A stretch of 64,000 nucleotides of DNA, taken from the NCBI RefSeq assembly GCF_034008635.1, contig NZ_CP125378.1, positions 1,168,001 through 1,232,000 on the forward strand, in the 5' to 3' direction. Numbering within the stretch: position 1 is the stretch's first letter; every line of letters begins with the position of its first letter. Source of the stretch: Pseudomonas sp. P8_229. GTDB lineage: Bacteria > Pseudomonadota > Gammaproteobacteria > Pseudomonadales > Pseudomonadaceae. Positions 50,580 through 60,381 of the stretch are shown here, piece after piece. The position numbers were made by a program, and so were the translations under genes. The notes under the pieces were generated by a model. It did not search any database. It was not told where the DNA came from and was given only the letters and a program-made list of their open reading frames with translations.

Positions 50580-50684
50580 ACGCTACCCGGAACACATGGT
50601 GTGTGTTTCGGTGTCCAGATCCGCATCCGAAGACTTGACTCTGGTTTCACTCGGCTCTGCCCAAAAGCAGCGCCGTTTGGAAAC

Positions 50685-50715
50685 AAAACGCCGCTCATCA
50701 CTGAGCGGCGTTTTT
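50685..50715 (-). terminator. internal terminator between tRNA units
   Basis: AAAACGCCGCTCA-TCAC-TGAGCGGCGTTTT lies after the second tRNA-Gly. It resembles the final terminator and was probably duplicated with the tRNA unit; it would lower transcription of the third pair. Confidence 0.85.
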
Positions 50716-50720
50716 GAATT

Positions 50721-50796
<76 letters not shown>

Positions 50797-50799
50797 AAA

Positions 50800-50875
50800 T
50801 GGCGTCCCCTAGGGGACTCGAACCCCTGTTACCGCCGTGAAAGGGCGGTGTCCTAGGCCACTAGACGAAGGGGAC
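50800..50875 (-). tRNA. tRNA-Glu (TTC), copy 2
   Basis: Same 76-nt sequence as the other tRNA-Glu copies, anticodon TTC, CCA encoded. Confidence 0.97.
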
Positions 50876-50979
50876 ACGCTACCCGGAACACATGGTGTGT
50901 GTTTCGGTGTCCAGATCCGCATCCGAAGACTTGGTTCTGGTTTCACTCAGCCCCGCCCGAAGGCAGTGCTGTTTAAAAT

Positions 50980-51055
<76 letters not shown>

Positions 51056-51057
51056 AT

Positions 51058-51133
51058 TGGCGTCCCCTAGGGGACTCGAACCCCTGTTACCGCCGTGAAA
51101 GGGCGGTGTCCTAGGCCACTAGACGAAGGGGAC
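51058..51133 (-). tRNA. tRNA-Glu (TTC), copy 1
   Basis: Same 76-nt sequence, anticodon TTC. First tRNA after the promoter. Confidence 0.97.
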
Positions 51134-51194
51134 ACGCTACAACATTCACTCCCCACTGCGCTCCGCTGTGTGCTTTACGCTGCAAGTGGCGCGC

Positions 51195-51223
51195 ATTCTA
51201 TGGATGGATTGAGAGGTCGTCAA
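51195..51223 (-). promoter_or_regulatory. sigma-70 promoter of the tRNA array
   Basis: TTGACG and TAGAAT with a 17-base spacer, then the GC-rich discriminator GCGCGCC typical of stringently controlled stable-RNA promoters. The transcript would start near 51188. The rest of the gap up to 51505 shows no further clear feature. Confidence 0.85.
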
Positions 51224-51505
51224 CCCCCTGATATAAATTTATTTAAATCAATGACTTCGATCTGCTTTACAGGAGCAATCGGGGTTTTCCGTCGCCCGAC
51301 GATTGACGCCTATATTCCGCCACTCGCCAAGACGTTATAGTCCACAACACAGTGATGGCAATCTGCACATCAAGCGCCAGCATTCATATAAGCAGCATGC
51401 GGCCGATACAGATTGCACCTGCCGATCCAACTCGTCGAGCGGCGCTAGGCGCATAAATGCCCAGCCACTACACTCGCATGTGAACCCTATAAAGAGGTCT
51501 TACCG

Positions 51506-52276
51506 GTGACACCACTCATGATCACCCTGCTTGTCATAGCCGGGATCGCAATTCTGATCGCCATTGGCTACATGAACCATGTGGTGGAAAACAACAAACT
51601 GGAGAAGGCCCGCACCAAAATCGAACTCAACGACCGCTTGCGCCGCTGCGGCGAACTGACCGAGACCTTTCCCGGCCAGTTCATGACGCCTGCGCTCAAG
51701 CTGCTGCTGACCCGTCTGGAACTGAACGTCTGCCAGCGCCTGCTGAACCTGGAAAAAACCAGCCCCACCACCAAGGCACGCATCACCGAACTGAGCGCAC
51801 TGGTAGCCCAAGGCCAATCGATACCGGTCAACAACCCGCCGGCACCGATCCTCACCGAAGCCAAAGCCAAGGACGTACGCTTCCTGCTCGAAGCCCTGCA
51901 CGGCCAGATCACCCGCGCCGCCCATGACGGCTTCCTGCCACCGAACGAAGCCAAACAGTGGATCAAGGAAGTCCGCCATATTCTGGTGCTGCTGCACATC
52001 GAGTTCTTTAACAACCTCGGCCAACAATCCCTGCAACAAAACCAACCGGGCCAGGCCCGCCTTGCGTTCGAACGCGGTGTGCAATACCTGCGCAAACAGC
52101 AGGATCCCAAGATGTATTCGGAACAGCTGCAATATCTGGAAAAACTCCTGGCCCGCGCCAACGCCCAGGTCATGGACAAGATTGCACCGGTCGAAGGCGA
52201 AGTGAACCAATTGACCGAAGGCCTCAAGGAAGTCGAAGCCGATGCGGACTGGAAAAAGAAAGTGATCTACGACTGA
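51506..52276 (+). CDS. uncharacterised membrane-anchored helical protein
   Basis: Protein of 256 residues. One hydrophobic segment at residues about 4-22 (LMITLLVIAGIAILIAIGYM) anchors an otherwise polar, strongly helical protein with a TPR-like patch (QNQPGQARLAFERGVQYLRKQ) and a probable coiled-coil C-terminus. The GTG at 51506 has AGAGG eight bases upstream and is preferred over the ATG four codons later. I recognise no catalytic motif. It appears to be a conserved Pseudomonas hypothetical. Confidence 0.8.
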   Translation: MTPLMITLLVIAGIAILIAIGYMNHVVENNKLEKARTKIELNDRLRRCGELTETFPGQFMTPALKLLLTRLELNVCQRLLNLEKTSPTTKARITELSALVAQGQSIPVNNPPAPILTEAKAKDVRFLLEALHGQITRAAHDGFLPPNEAKQWIKEVRHILVLLHIEFFNNLGQQSLQQNQPGQARLAFERGVQYLRKQQDPKMYSEQLQYLEKLLARANAQVMDKIAPVEGEVNQLTEGLKEVEADADWKKKVIYD

Positions 52277-52293
52277 TGGTCGATAGGTAGAGA

Positions 52294-52319
52294 GAAGCCA
52301 CCGGAGAGGTGGCTTTTTT
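52294..52319 (+). terminator. terminator after the helical protein gene
   Basis: AGCCACC-GGAGA-GGTGGCT followed by six T, 17 bases after the stop codon. Confidence 0.88.
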
Positions 52320-52320
52320 G

Positions 52321-52490
52321 TTGGTGGTTGGCTCCCACAGCAAGGCATCGGGTGCATTCAGTCAGAAATTGATCGGCTGTCAGGCCGTCTTCGCGAGCAG
52401 GCTCGCTCCCACAATTGGATCGGGTGTAGTCGGTTAGACTCTGGTCGGCTCGTAGGCCGCCATCGCGAGCAGGCTCGCTCCAGAAAGAAA
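52321..52490. repeat. REP-bearing tandem units, locus 1
   Basis: Two REP cores (CTTCGCGAGCAGGCTCGCTC at 52389 and a variant at 52461) are exactly 72 bases apart in the same orientation. They are joined by the spacer type GGATCGGGTGTAGTCGG...GGTCGGCTCGTAGGCC that also makes up the array at 61.5-62.2 kb. A degenerate third unit precedes them. Confidence 0.8.
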
Positions 52491-52504
52491 AAGCAGCCCG
52501 CATC

Positions 52505-52872
52505 CGCTTCTCACCACTCAACAGGATGAGCGCTAGCTCGGCTGCAGCTCTTGATCTGCAGGCCCCATCGGCAGGCTGAGTGGAGGGGTTCATCCGGGGG
52601 TGGGAGCGCAGCGACCGTTTGGCGAAGCCAAACACATCGAGAGGAGGTGCAGCGAAGCAAACCGTAGGCGATGCCCCCGGATGGATCCCGGAGCGAAGGA
52701 ACCCGAGCCTAAGCGAGGGCCGTACGCCGGGGCCCAGCGTTTTGGTTACTTTTTGGCGTCTGAAAAAGTGACTCGCCGTAAGGGCGAAACCGCCAGCAGC
52801 AGCACCCCAACCAACGGATATTCACCCCAAACCCAAGAACCTGGTCGGCCCACAGGCCGCCAAGACTCAAGG
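52505..52872 (+). repeat. about 370-bp structured element, copy 1
   Basis: Related along its length to 62213-62582. Helices seen: 52586-52600 with 52674-52688 (15 bp with wobbles), hairpin 52617-52633 (GTTTGGC-GAA-GCCAAAC), 52717-52721 with 52731-52735, 52745-52754 with 52763-52772, 52774-52777 with 52783-52786, and 52846-52850 with 52855-52859. Several differ from copy 2 only by changes that keep pairing. The strand is given by convention. A GTG-started open frame (52600-52905) crosses it but is probably not coding. It ends next to the chemoreceptor stop codon. Confidence 0.75.
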
Positions 52873-52873
52873 C

Positions 52874-54841
52874 TCAAAGCCGAAAATGCCCAACCATCCC
52901 CTTAAGTTCCCCCCCCAACCGCGCCAGCTCAATACTCGAAACCGCATTCCCCCGCATCGCAATCGAAGACTGATCAGCACTCGCACGAATACTCGTCACA
53001 CTGCGATTAATCTCCTCAGCCACCGAACTCTGCTCTTCGGCCGCCGCCGCAATCTGCTGATTCATCTGCTGAATCAACGACACCGCCGCCGCAATACTCC
53101 CCAACGCACTCTCCGTCTGCAGCGCATCACTGACGGCAAGCTTCACCAGTTCACCACTGCTCTGAATCTGCTGCACCGACGAATGCGCCGCCGCGCGCAG
53201 CGCACTGACCAGCCGCTCGATCTCTTCAGTCGATTGCTGCGTACGCCGCGCCAACGCGCGCACCTCATCGGCCACCACCGCAAAACCCCTGCCCTGCTCC
53301 CCGGCCCGCGCCGCCTCGATCGCCGCGTTGAGCGCCAACAGATTGGTCTGCTCGGCCACACTCTTGATCACCTCGAGCACCGTACCGATATTCTGAATCT
53401 CGGCACTGAGGCTCTCGATGCTGGAACTCGCCGAAGTCGCCGAATCCGCCAACTGCTCGATCCGCGCCATGCTCTGGCGCACCACCTGCTGCCCGCTCTC
53501 GACCTTGCCATCCGCCGTTTGCGCGGCCAGCGCAGCCTCCTCGGCATTACGCGCCACGTCATGCACGGTGGCGGTCATCTGGTTCATGGCCGTGGCCACC
53601 TGATCGGTTTCTTCCTTCTGGCTGCTGACTTCCAGATTGGTCTGCTCGGTCACCGCCGACAGCGATTGCGCAGAACTGGCCAGTTGTTCGATGCCCGCCT
53701 GCAAACCGCTGACGATCGTGCTCAGCCCGGTGCCCATCTGCTGCATCGCCAGCATCAACTGGCCGATTTCATCACGACGAGTCACTTCGACCCGCGCACT
53801 CAAGTCCCCGGCGGCAATCTGCTGCGCAACCCGCATCACACTGCGCAACGGCGCGACGATCAACCGCGTAATGACCCACGCGGCAATCAGCCCCACCAGC
53901 AACGCCAGCGCGGAGGAGCCGACGATCAACACCGAGTTCTTTTTCAGCTCCGCCTGCATCGCGCCGTCCTCAGCAACATACGCTTGATCGACACGCGCCA
54001 TGACCTGCGCCGCACGCTGGTGCAACTGTTCGTAGACGGTTTTTTCCTGAGCCAGCAGGCCGGTGTATTCGGCCAGTTTGTCGTTGAAACCGGCGATGTG
54101 CCCGGACACTTCATTGAGGACTGTCAGGTAGCCCTCATCCTTGACCGTGGTCTTCAACTGCTCGGCCTGAGCCTGGGCCTGAGCGGCCTGTTCGATATTG
54201 CCCTTGCCGGCACTGTCGGCATCGCCCTTGCGGCTCTGGTCGAGACGAATCCGCGCCTCGTTCATCGCCTGCAACATCAGCCGCGACACTTGGCTGACCT
54301 GGCTGGCCTGTTCGATGAACTGCGCGCCGTCCTTGCCTTCGGTGTCCTTCAAGGTATACGCGCCATCATCAGCCAACCCGGCTTGCAGCACGTCCAGGTT
54401 GTTGGCCACGCTGGACACCGACCAACTGGCCATTTCCAGCGCCAGATCCTTGGCCTGGGTCAGCGAGACGAACTCGTCGAACGCCTTGCGATAGGCGCCC
54501 AGTGACTGCTCGACATCGCTCATCACCGTCACGTTCGCCGGTGTCTGCGCCTTGAGTTGCCCGGCCAGAGCCAGCAAGCCGTCCACGCCCTCGTGCAAGG
54601 CATCGACGGTTTTCGGGTTGCTGTGCAGCGCATAGTCCTGCTCCAGCAGCCGCACCTTGAGCAACGCGCTGTTGAGCGCCGACATCTGTTTCAGCCCGTC
54701 GAAACGTTGACTGATGGTCTGCAGGGACCAGACACCGATGGCGGCTACCAGCGCGGTCAACAGCAGCACCAGGACAAACCCGACACCCAGTTTTTTCGCC
54801 ATACCGAGGTTGGCAAAACGTCCTTGCACGGCCGAAATCAT
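52874..54841 (-). CDS. methyl-accepting chemotaxis protein, HBM-type sensor
   Basis: Chemoreceptor of 655 residues. A first membrane helix (residues about 18-40) is followed by a periplasmic helical domain of about 240 residues whose start ([22 protein letters not shown], in the family LxxxxY/F-D/P pattern) suggests an HBM domain, which in McpS-like receptors senses organic acids. The second helix ([20 protein letters not shown]), HAMP and the signalling hairpin ([20 protein letters not shown] core) complete it. No C-terminal CheR pentapeptide. The ATG at 54841 is chosen. The ligand is unknown. Confidence 0.9.
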   Translation of the reverse strand: MISAVQGRFANLGMAKKLGVGFVLVLLLTALVAAIGVWSLQTISQRFDGLKQMSALNSALLKVRLLEQDYALHSNPKTVDALHEGVDGLLALAGQLKAQTPANVTVMSDVEQSLGAYRKAFDEFVSLTQAKDLALEMASWSVSSVANNLDVLQAGLADDGAYTLKDTEGKDGAQFIEQASQVSQVSRLMLQAMNEARIRLDQSRKGDADSAGKGNIEQAAQAQAQAEQLKTTVKDEGYLTVLNEVSGHIAGFNDKLAEYTGLLAQEKTVYEQLHQRAAQVMARVDQAYVAEDGAMQAELKKNSVLIVGSSALALLVGLIAAWVITRLIVAPLRSVMRVAQQIAAGDLSARVEVTRRDEIGQLMLAMQQMGTGLSTIVSGLQAGIEQLASSAQSLSAVTEQTNLEVSSQKEETDQVATAMNQMTATVHDVARNAEEAALAAQTADGKVESGQQVVRQSMARIEQLADSATSASSSIESLSAEIQNIGTVLEVIKSVAEQTNLLALNAAIEAARAGEQGRGFAVVADEVRALARRTQQSTEEIERLVSALRAAAHSSVQQIQSSGELVKLAVSDALQTESALGSIAAAVSLIQQMNQQIAAAAEEQSSVAEEINRSVTSIRASADQSSIAMRGNAVSSIELARLGGELKGMVGHFRL

Positions 54842-54949
54842 TGCGCGTAGTCCTCTGCCAAAGTCTGTTGACGAAGATTCGCAACGGCCATGGAGCAGCA
54901 CAAGTCTCTGGCGTCGGAATAATGGCAAAAAGCTACGCCCGCGTCGTTT

Positions 54950-56321
54950 TCAGAACGTTTGAGGTCGATTGGCACGGGTACTGCGAAAAAATTGCCGGGC
55001 CCGCGGATCACAAGCATAGGTCACATTGATCCGCTGCCACTCACCGGCTTCGCCATTCGGGCTGAAAGCCCCCGGGGCGCACAGGCGCACGCCACTGCTC
55101 TGCGCCTGACGCTGCAATCGGGCCGGATCGCTCAGCGGTGAACGGGCCCAGATGAACAGCCCGCCACAGGGTTTGCCGAACACTTCCCAATCGGCGTCTT
55201 CCAGCGCCTGCAACGCGGCGACCCGATCGGTATTCAGGCGCTGACGCTGGCGCTGGACCATTTTGCGATACGCGCCACTGGCCAGAAGGCTGGCCAGCAC
55301 CGCCTCATTGAAACTCGACGCGCCCATGCTGCTGATCATCTTGACCCGGGCCAGACGCGCAATCAGCGGGTACTCGGCGCAAATGAAGCCGACGCGCAAC
55401 GAGCTGCTCAGCGTCTTGGAAAAACTACCGACGTAGATGACGCGTTCATCGAGTGCCGCCAAGCGAATACCGTTGCCATTGTGCAGGTCAGCGTAGACAT
55501 CGTCTTCGATCAGTTGCACATCATGAACGATACACAGCTGCAGGATCTGTTGCGCCACGGCCGGGGTCAGGCAGGAACCGGTGGGGTTGTGATGATGACT
55601 GTTGATGAACATCGCGACCGGCCGGAATTGCCGCAACAATGCCTCCAGCGCCTGGGGATCCGGCCCGCTCGGGGTGCGCCGCACTTCCAGCAACTGCACA
55701 CCGTGCAGGCGCAACAGTTCGAACAGCGGTGCATACATAGCCCGGATTTTCCACCACCACACAGTCGCCGGCCTTGAGCAGCGTGCGCACCAGCAGATCC
55801 AGTGCGTGGCTGGCACCGGAGGTCGTCAGGATCTGCTCATCGAGAGCCTGGATGTCAATCAGCCTGAGACGCTTGACGATCTGCTCGCGCAGCGCCAGCA
55901 GCCCCAGCGGGCTGCTGTAATTGAACAGACTCGCCATGTCGGTTCGGGCCACCTGACGGATCGCGTAGCTCAGGTCATCGGACTCACGCCAGCTTTGTGG
56001 CAAGCCTCCCTCGCCGAGCTGTAACCGGTCCTGCGCCTGTCCGCCATCGATGGCTGCCAATCCCCTGCTGCACCCAGCGCCTGGCCGCGCCGCCACGATG
56101 AATCCCGACCCCTGACGCGCGGACAGCAGGCCCTGGGCAACAAGCCGCTCACAGGCCTCGACTACACACGACTGGCTGAGCAGATTGGAACGCGCAATTT
56201 GCCTGACGGAGGGCAGACGCGTGCTCGGCGCCACGCCACTGCGCAAGATCCAGTCAGTCATTCCATCAACAATCTGCTGCACGACCGGCACCATTGCCTG
56301 TCGGTCAATTCTCAATTCCAT
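54950..56321 (-). pseudogene. MocR-type GntR/aminotransferase regulator, frameshifted
   Basis: The first part (from ATG 56321) codes for a GntR winged helix (RLPSVRQIARSNLLSQS, LLSARQGSGFIV) and the start of a fold-type I aminotransferase domain up to VVENPGY. The rest (HHHNPTGS, EDDVYADLH, SFSKTLSSSLRVGF with the PLP Lys) continues in another frame to the stop at 54950. Both frames join perfectly if one base, the C at 55736 on the plus strand, is removed (GGC TAT [G] TAT GCA CCG). Without it the protein has about 456 residues, the normal MocR length. It is either a recent mutation or a sequence error. Confidence 0.85.
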
Positions 56322-56466
56322 GAGCACGCAAACTCCTGTCCGTTTTGCTGGCGGCAGTAAATCACAGCCACGCCGTACAGGCTGTGCGACAACGCCGTCA
56401 AAAGCGACCGTTCTAACCGTTTGATACACATTGTTTAGCAAATACACGGAACTGACGGCCCGCCAT

Positions 56467-56496
56467 AAAAAAACCCGCACGCAGGCGGCGGGTTTT
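56467..56496 (-). terminator. terminator after the SDR gene
   Basis: AAACCCGC and GCGGGTTT form the stem; seven T follow on the minus strand. Confidence 0.85.
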
Positions 56497-56517
56497 CTCA
56501 ATTGATCCAGCACAGCG

Positions 56518-57279
56518 TCAGAAAGCAGTGACACCACCATCCACGGCCAGGGAATGACCGGTGGTAAACGCCGCGCCATCACTGCACAGATAGAGCACCG
56601 CGCTGGCAATTTCCTCGACCTTGCCGATACGCCCCACCGGGTGCATCGCGTTGGCGAACTCGCCTTTCTTCGGGTCAGCCTCGTAGGCACGGCGGAACAT
56701 GTCGGTGTCGATCACCGCCGGGCACACCGCGTTGACGCGGATTTTCTTCTTCGCGTATTCGATCGCCGCTGACTTGGTCAGGCCGATCACCGCGTGCTTG
56801 GATGCCGCATAGATACTCATCTTCGGCGCCGCCCCAAGCCCCGCCACCGAGGCGGTGTTGACGATCGCCCCGCCGCCCTGGGCCAGCAGCAACGGCAGCT
56901 GATATTTCATGCACAACCAGACGCCTTTGACGTTGACGCCCATGATCGCGTCGAACTCATCCATCGAGCCGTCGGCCAGCTTGCCTTGTTCGATTTCAAT
57001 CCCGGCATTGTTGAAGGCGTAGTCGAGACGACCGTAGGTATTGATCACCTCGTCCATCAGATTTTTCACTTCGCTTTCAACGGTAACGTTGCAGCGCACG
57101 AAGGTCGCTTCGCCACCAGCTGTACGAATCAGCGCCACCGTACCCTCGCCCCCCGCCGCGTCCAGGTCGGCCACCACCACTTTCAGGCCCTCGGCGGCGA
57201 ACGCCTGAGCGGTCGCACGGCCAATGCCGTTGGCCGCGCCAGTGACTACGGCAACCTGACCGGAAAACGTCATGCTCAT
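56518..57279 (-). CDS. SDR family oxidoreductase
   Basis: Classical SDR of 253 residues with TGAANGIGR near residue 14, NNAG, Ser in TASVAGLG and the Tyr/Lys pair in YAASKHA. The ATG at 57279 has GAGGA upstream. The substrate is unknown; such enzymes are often called glucose 1-dehydrogenase-like. It is divergent from the MDR-type reductase gene, and the gap holds an inverted repeat that may control both. Confidence 0.87.
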   Translation of the reverse strand: MSMTFSGQVAVVTGAANGIGRATAQAFAAEGLKVVVADLDAAGGEGTVALIRTAGGEATFVRCNVTVESEVKNLMDEVINTYGRLDYAFNNAGIEIEQGKLADGSMDEFDAIMGVNVKGVWLCMKYQLPLLLAQGGGAIVNTASVAGLGAAPKMSIYAASKHAVIGLTKSAAIEYAKKKIRVNAVCPAVIDTDMFRRAYEADPKKGEFANAMHPVGRIGKVEEIASAVLYLCSDGAAFTTGHSLAVDGGVTAF

Positions 57280-57390
57280 TGTTATGTCCTCGAAGGAGAG
57301 ATGCAGGAGGGATTTGCAGAATCGCAGCATAGCCACCGGCCACCGCCCCGCGTCAGCACTATCAGAAGGCTGTTTATACCTTCATCCGTC

Positions 57391-57424
57391 GCAGTGATAA
57401 AACCCGCCGGGGGACTATCACTGC
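57391..57424. promoter_or_regulatory. inverted repeat GCAGTGATA-N16-TATCACTGC
   Basis: Perfect 9-bp arms in the divergent SDR/MDR gap. A further half-site-like CACTATCAG lies at 57356-57364. This looks like an operator for a dimeric or tetrameric regulator. Confidence 0.55.
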
Positions 57425-57517
57425 ACTGGATCATTGCGCATTCGCCGCATCAGCCAACCTTGCAGCATTGGCCTCGAGGGTCTATCAACAAGGCTTCATT
57501 CAGTTCGAGTGCCTGCC

Positions 57518-58522
57518 ATGACCACCCAGACCAATCGCCAGTTCCTGCTCGCCAGACGCCCAGTGGGCGCCGCCACCCGTGAGACCTTCACCTACCAGGA
57601 AGTACCGGTCGGCGAACCTGCGACAGGGCAGATCCTGGTCAAGAACGAGTACTTGTCTCTCGACCCGGCCATGCGCGGCTGGATGAACGAGGGCAAGTCC
57701 TACATCCCGCCGGTAGAAATCGGTGAAGTCATGCGCGCCCTGGGCGTCGGCAAAGTCATCGCCTCGAACAACCCGGGCTTTGCCGTCGGCGACTACGTCA
57801 ACGGTGCCCTCGGTGTGCAGGATTACTTCCTGGGTGAGCCCAGAGGCTTCTACAAGGTCGATCCGAAACTGGCGCCGCTGCCGGTGTACCTGTCCGCGCT
57901 GGGCATGACCGGCATGACGGCTTACTTCGCCTTGCTCGACGTGGGCGCGCCGAAGGCTGGCGACACCGTGGTTCTTTCAGGGGCTGCCGGCGCGGTGGGC
58001 AGCATTGCCGGGCAGATCGCCAAAATCAAAGGCTGCCGAGTCGTCGGCATCGCCGGCGGTGCCGACAAGTGCAAATACCTGATCGATGAACTGGGCTTCG
58101 ACGGCGCCATCGACTACAAGCACGAAGACGTTCTGGCCGGGCTCAAGCGTGAGTGCCCGAAAGGCGTCGACGTGTACTTCGATAACGTTGGCGGCGAGAT
58201 CCTCGACGCGGTGCTCAGCCGCCTGGCGCCGAAAGCCCGGGTGGTGATCTGCGGCGCCATCAGCCAGTACAACAACAAGGAGGCGGTCAAAGGCCCGGCC
58301 AACTACCTGTCACTGCTGGTCAACCGTGCACGCATGGAAGGTTTTGTGGTGATGGACTACGCCGCCCAGTACGCCAGTGCGGCGCAGGAAATGGCCGGCT
58401 GGATGGCCAAGGGACAGCTCAAGAGCAAGGAAGACATCGTCGAAGGCCTGGAGACCTTTCCGGAGACGCTGATGAAATTGTTCAGCGGGGAGAATTTCGG
58501 CAAGCTGGTGCTGAAAGTTTAG
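57518..58522 (+). CDS. NADP-dependent oxidoreductase (MDR family, CurA/LTB4DH type)
   Basis: Reductase of 334 residues with the N-terminal LSLDPAMRGWMNEG and the cofactor motif SGAAGAVGSIAGQIAK, typical of leukotriene B4 12-hydroxydehydrogenase-like enone reductases. No zinc ligands. The ATG at 57518 (MTTQTNRQFLL) gives the family length. Likely reduces alpha,beta-unsaturated ketones. Confidence 0.92.
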   Translation: MTTQTNRQFLLARRPVGAATRETFTYQEVPVGEPATGQILVKNEYLSLDPAMRGWMNEGKSYIPPVEIGEVMRALGVGKVIASNNPGFAVGDYVNGALGVQDYFLGEPRGFYKVDPKLAPLPVYLSALGMTGMTAYFALLDVGAPKAGDTVVLSGAAGAVGSIAGQIAKIKGCRVVGIAGGADKCKYLIDELGFDGAIDYKHEDVLAGLKRECPKGVDVYFDNVGGEILDAVLSRLAPKARVVICGAISQYNNKEAVKGPANYLSLLVNRARMEGFVVMDYAAQYASAAQEMAGWMAKGQLKSKEDIVEGLETFPETLMKLFSGENFGKLVLKV

Positions 58523-58539
58523 TTTCACCACAAACCAAC

Positions 58540-58627
58540 TGTAGGAGTGAGCCTGCTCGCGATAGCGGTGTATCAGTCACAGTAAATGTCACTGATACAC
58601 CGCTATCGCGAGCAGGCTCACTCTTAC
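58540..58627. repeat. REPIN with extended stem
   Basis: TGTAGGAGTGAGCCTGCTCG and the following 18 bases pair almost perfectly with 58590-58627, giving a stem of about 38 bp. The arm type is the same as at 4491-4580. It lies between the MDR gene and pyrF. Confidence 0.9.
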
Positions 58628-58636
58628 AGGGGTTAC

Positions 58637-59335
58637 TTAGGCGATTTCGGCTACAACCGACGCCAGTGCCTTGGCCGGATCCGCCGCCTGGCTGATCGGA
58701 CGGCCGATCACCAGATAATCGGAACCGGCATCCAGCGCCTGACGTGGCGTCAGAATACGGCGCTGATCGTCCTGCGCGCTGCCCGCCGGGCGAATCCCCG
58801 GGGTCACCAGTTGCAGCGACGGATGCGCCGACTTCAGTGCAGTGGCTTCCAGCGCCGAGCACACCAGACCGTCCATCCCGGCCTTCTCGGCCAGCGCGGC
58901 CAGGCGCAGCACCTGCTCCTGCGGTTCGATGTCCAGACCGATACCGGCCAGATCCTCGCGCTCCATGCTGGTCAGCACGGTCACGCCGATCAGCAACGGC
59001 TGCGGGCCGCTGCGCTTGGAAAGCTCTTCACGGCAGGCCGCCATCATGCGCAGGCCACCGGAGCAATGCACGTTGACCATCCACACGCCCATCTCGGCTG
59101 CAGCTTTCACGGCCATCGCGGTGGTGTTGGGAATGTCATGAAATTTCAGGTCGAGGAATACCTCGAAGCCTTTGTCACGCAGGGTGCCGACGATTTCCGC
59201 GGCGCAACTGGTGAACAGTTCCTTGCCCACTTTGACCCGGCACAGTTTCGGGTCCAACTGGTCGGCCAGCTTCAGTGCGGCGTCACGGGTGGGAAAATCC
59301 AGGGCGACGATGATAGGAGTCTGGCAGGCGGACAT
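58637..59335 (-). CDS. pyrF: orotidine 5'-phosphate decarboxylase
   Basis: Last enzyme of UMP synthesis, 232 residues. The active-site segment [12 protein letters not shown] (Lys-Asp pair) and VTPGIR are present, as are IIVALDFPT at the N-terminus and IGRPIS near the C-terminus. The ATG at 59335 ([14 protein letters not shown]) gives the family length; the longer frame is discarded. Confidence 0.96.
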   Translation of the reverse strand: MSACQTPIIVALDFPTRDAALKLADQLDPKLCRVKVGKELFTSCAAEIVGTLRDKGFEVFLDLKFHDIPNTTAMAVKAAAEMGVWMVNVHCSGGLRMMAACREELSKRSGPQPLLIGVTVLTSMEREDLAGIGLDIEPQEQVLRLAALAEKAGMDGLVCSALEATALKSAHPSLQLVTPGIRPAGSAQDDQRRILTPRQALDAGSDYLVIGRPISQAADPAKALASVVAEIA

Positions 59336-59631
59336 GGATGGGCTCTCAGGCAAGTCGAAATCGGCGCGCATTGTAGCGGAAGCAGCGCCAGCGCGGCACC
59401 CGATGATCGGTAAAATCGTCGCCACAATCGTGATCAGCATAGCGCTCGCAGCTATTGTGTCGAACCCGATACACAACCGACACGCCGCCAACAAGCGCCC
59501 ACGCTAGCCTCGCCAGCCGCAACACGCCCTTACATCAGCACTTCCCGCCTCACGGCAGGACGCCTATGCTGAAACCACCACCTCGCAGCCCATCTTTGTG
59601 GTTGGCGGCCTACTGGCAGATGAACAGCCCC

Positions 59632-60381
59632 ATGCACAACACCCAAACGACCGTGACTGATGAGCATAAAGACGACAAGCGCTGGAGCATCCGCGCGCTG
59701 ATCGTCGACGATGACGTGCCGATCCGCGAGCTGATGATCGACTACCTGGCCCGCTTCAACATCCACGCCAGCGGCGTCACCGACGGCGCGGCCATGCGTC
59801 AGGCGTTGCTGGCCGAACATTTCGACGTGGTGGTCCTCGACCTGATGCTGCCCGGCGAAGACGGCCTGTCGCTGTGCCGCTGGCTGCGCGCCGAATCGGA
59901 CATCCCGATCCTGATGCTCACCGCCCGCTGCGAACCCACCGACCGCATCATCGGCCTGGAACTGGGCGCCGACGACTACATGGCCAAACCGTTCGAACCA
60001 CGGGAACTGGTGGCGCGGATCCAGACCATCCTGCGCCGGGTGCGCGATGATCGCACCGAACAGCGCGCCAACATTCGCTTCGACAACTGGCGCCTGAACA
60101 GTGTCCTGCGCCAGTTGATCGCCGACGATGGTCTGGTAGTGCCGTTGTCCAACGCCGAATTCCGCCTGCTCTGGGTCTTCATCGAACGCCCGCGCCGGGT
60201 GCTCAGCCGCGAACAACTGCTGGACGCCGCCCGCGGCCGTTCGATCGAAGCCTTCGACCGCAGCATCGATTTGCTGGTGTCGCGCCTGCGGCAAAAACTC
60301 GGCGACGACCCGAAAGCCCCGCAGTTGATCAAAACCGTGCGCGGTGAGGGTTACCTGTTCGATGCGCGAGACATCGGCTGA
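59632..60381 (+). CDS. OmpR-family response regulator
   Basis: Response regulator of about 249 residues. The receiver has VDDDVPIRE, the phospho-acceptor Asp in VVLDLMLPGEDG, Thr in MLTARCE and Lys in YMAKPFEP. The C-terminal winged helix has SNAEFRLLWVFIERPRRVLSR. The start is uncertain: ATG 59632 (MHNTQTT) fits orthologues, ATG 59620 is close, and ATG 59566 has the best AGGA. It overlaps the sensor kinase by one base (TGATG). Confidence 0.9.
   Translation: MHNTQTTVTDEHKDDKRWSIRALIVDDDVPIRELMIDYLARFNIHASGVTDGAAMRQALLAEHFDVVVLDLMLPGEDGLSLCRWLRAESDIPILMLTARCEPTDRIIGLELGADDYMAKPFEPRELVARIQTILRRVRDDRTEQRANIRFDNWRLNSVLRQLIADDGLVVPLSNAEFRLLWVFIERPRRVLSREQLLDAARGRSIEAFDRSIDLLVSRLRQKLGDDPKAPQLIKTVRGEGYLFDARDIG

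Noticed and set aside
52600..52905. 101-codon hypothetical protein in the structured element (and its counterpart at 62312-62617)
   Set aside because: Both frames start at GTG, run into the neighbouring gene on the other strand, and show amino-acid changes where base pairing is conserved.
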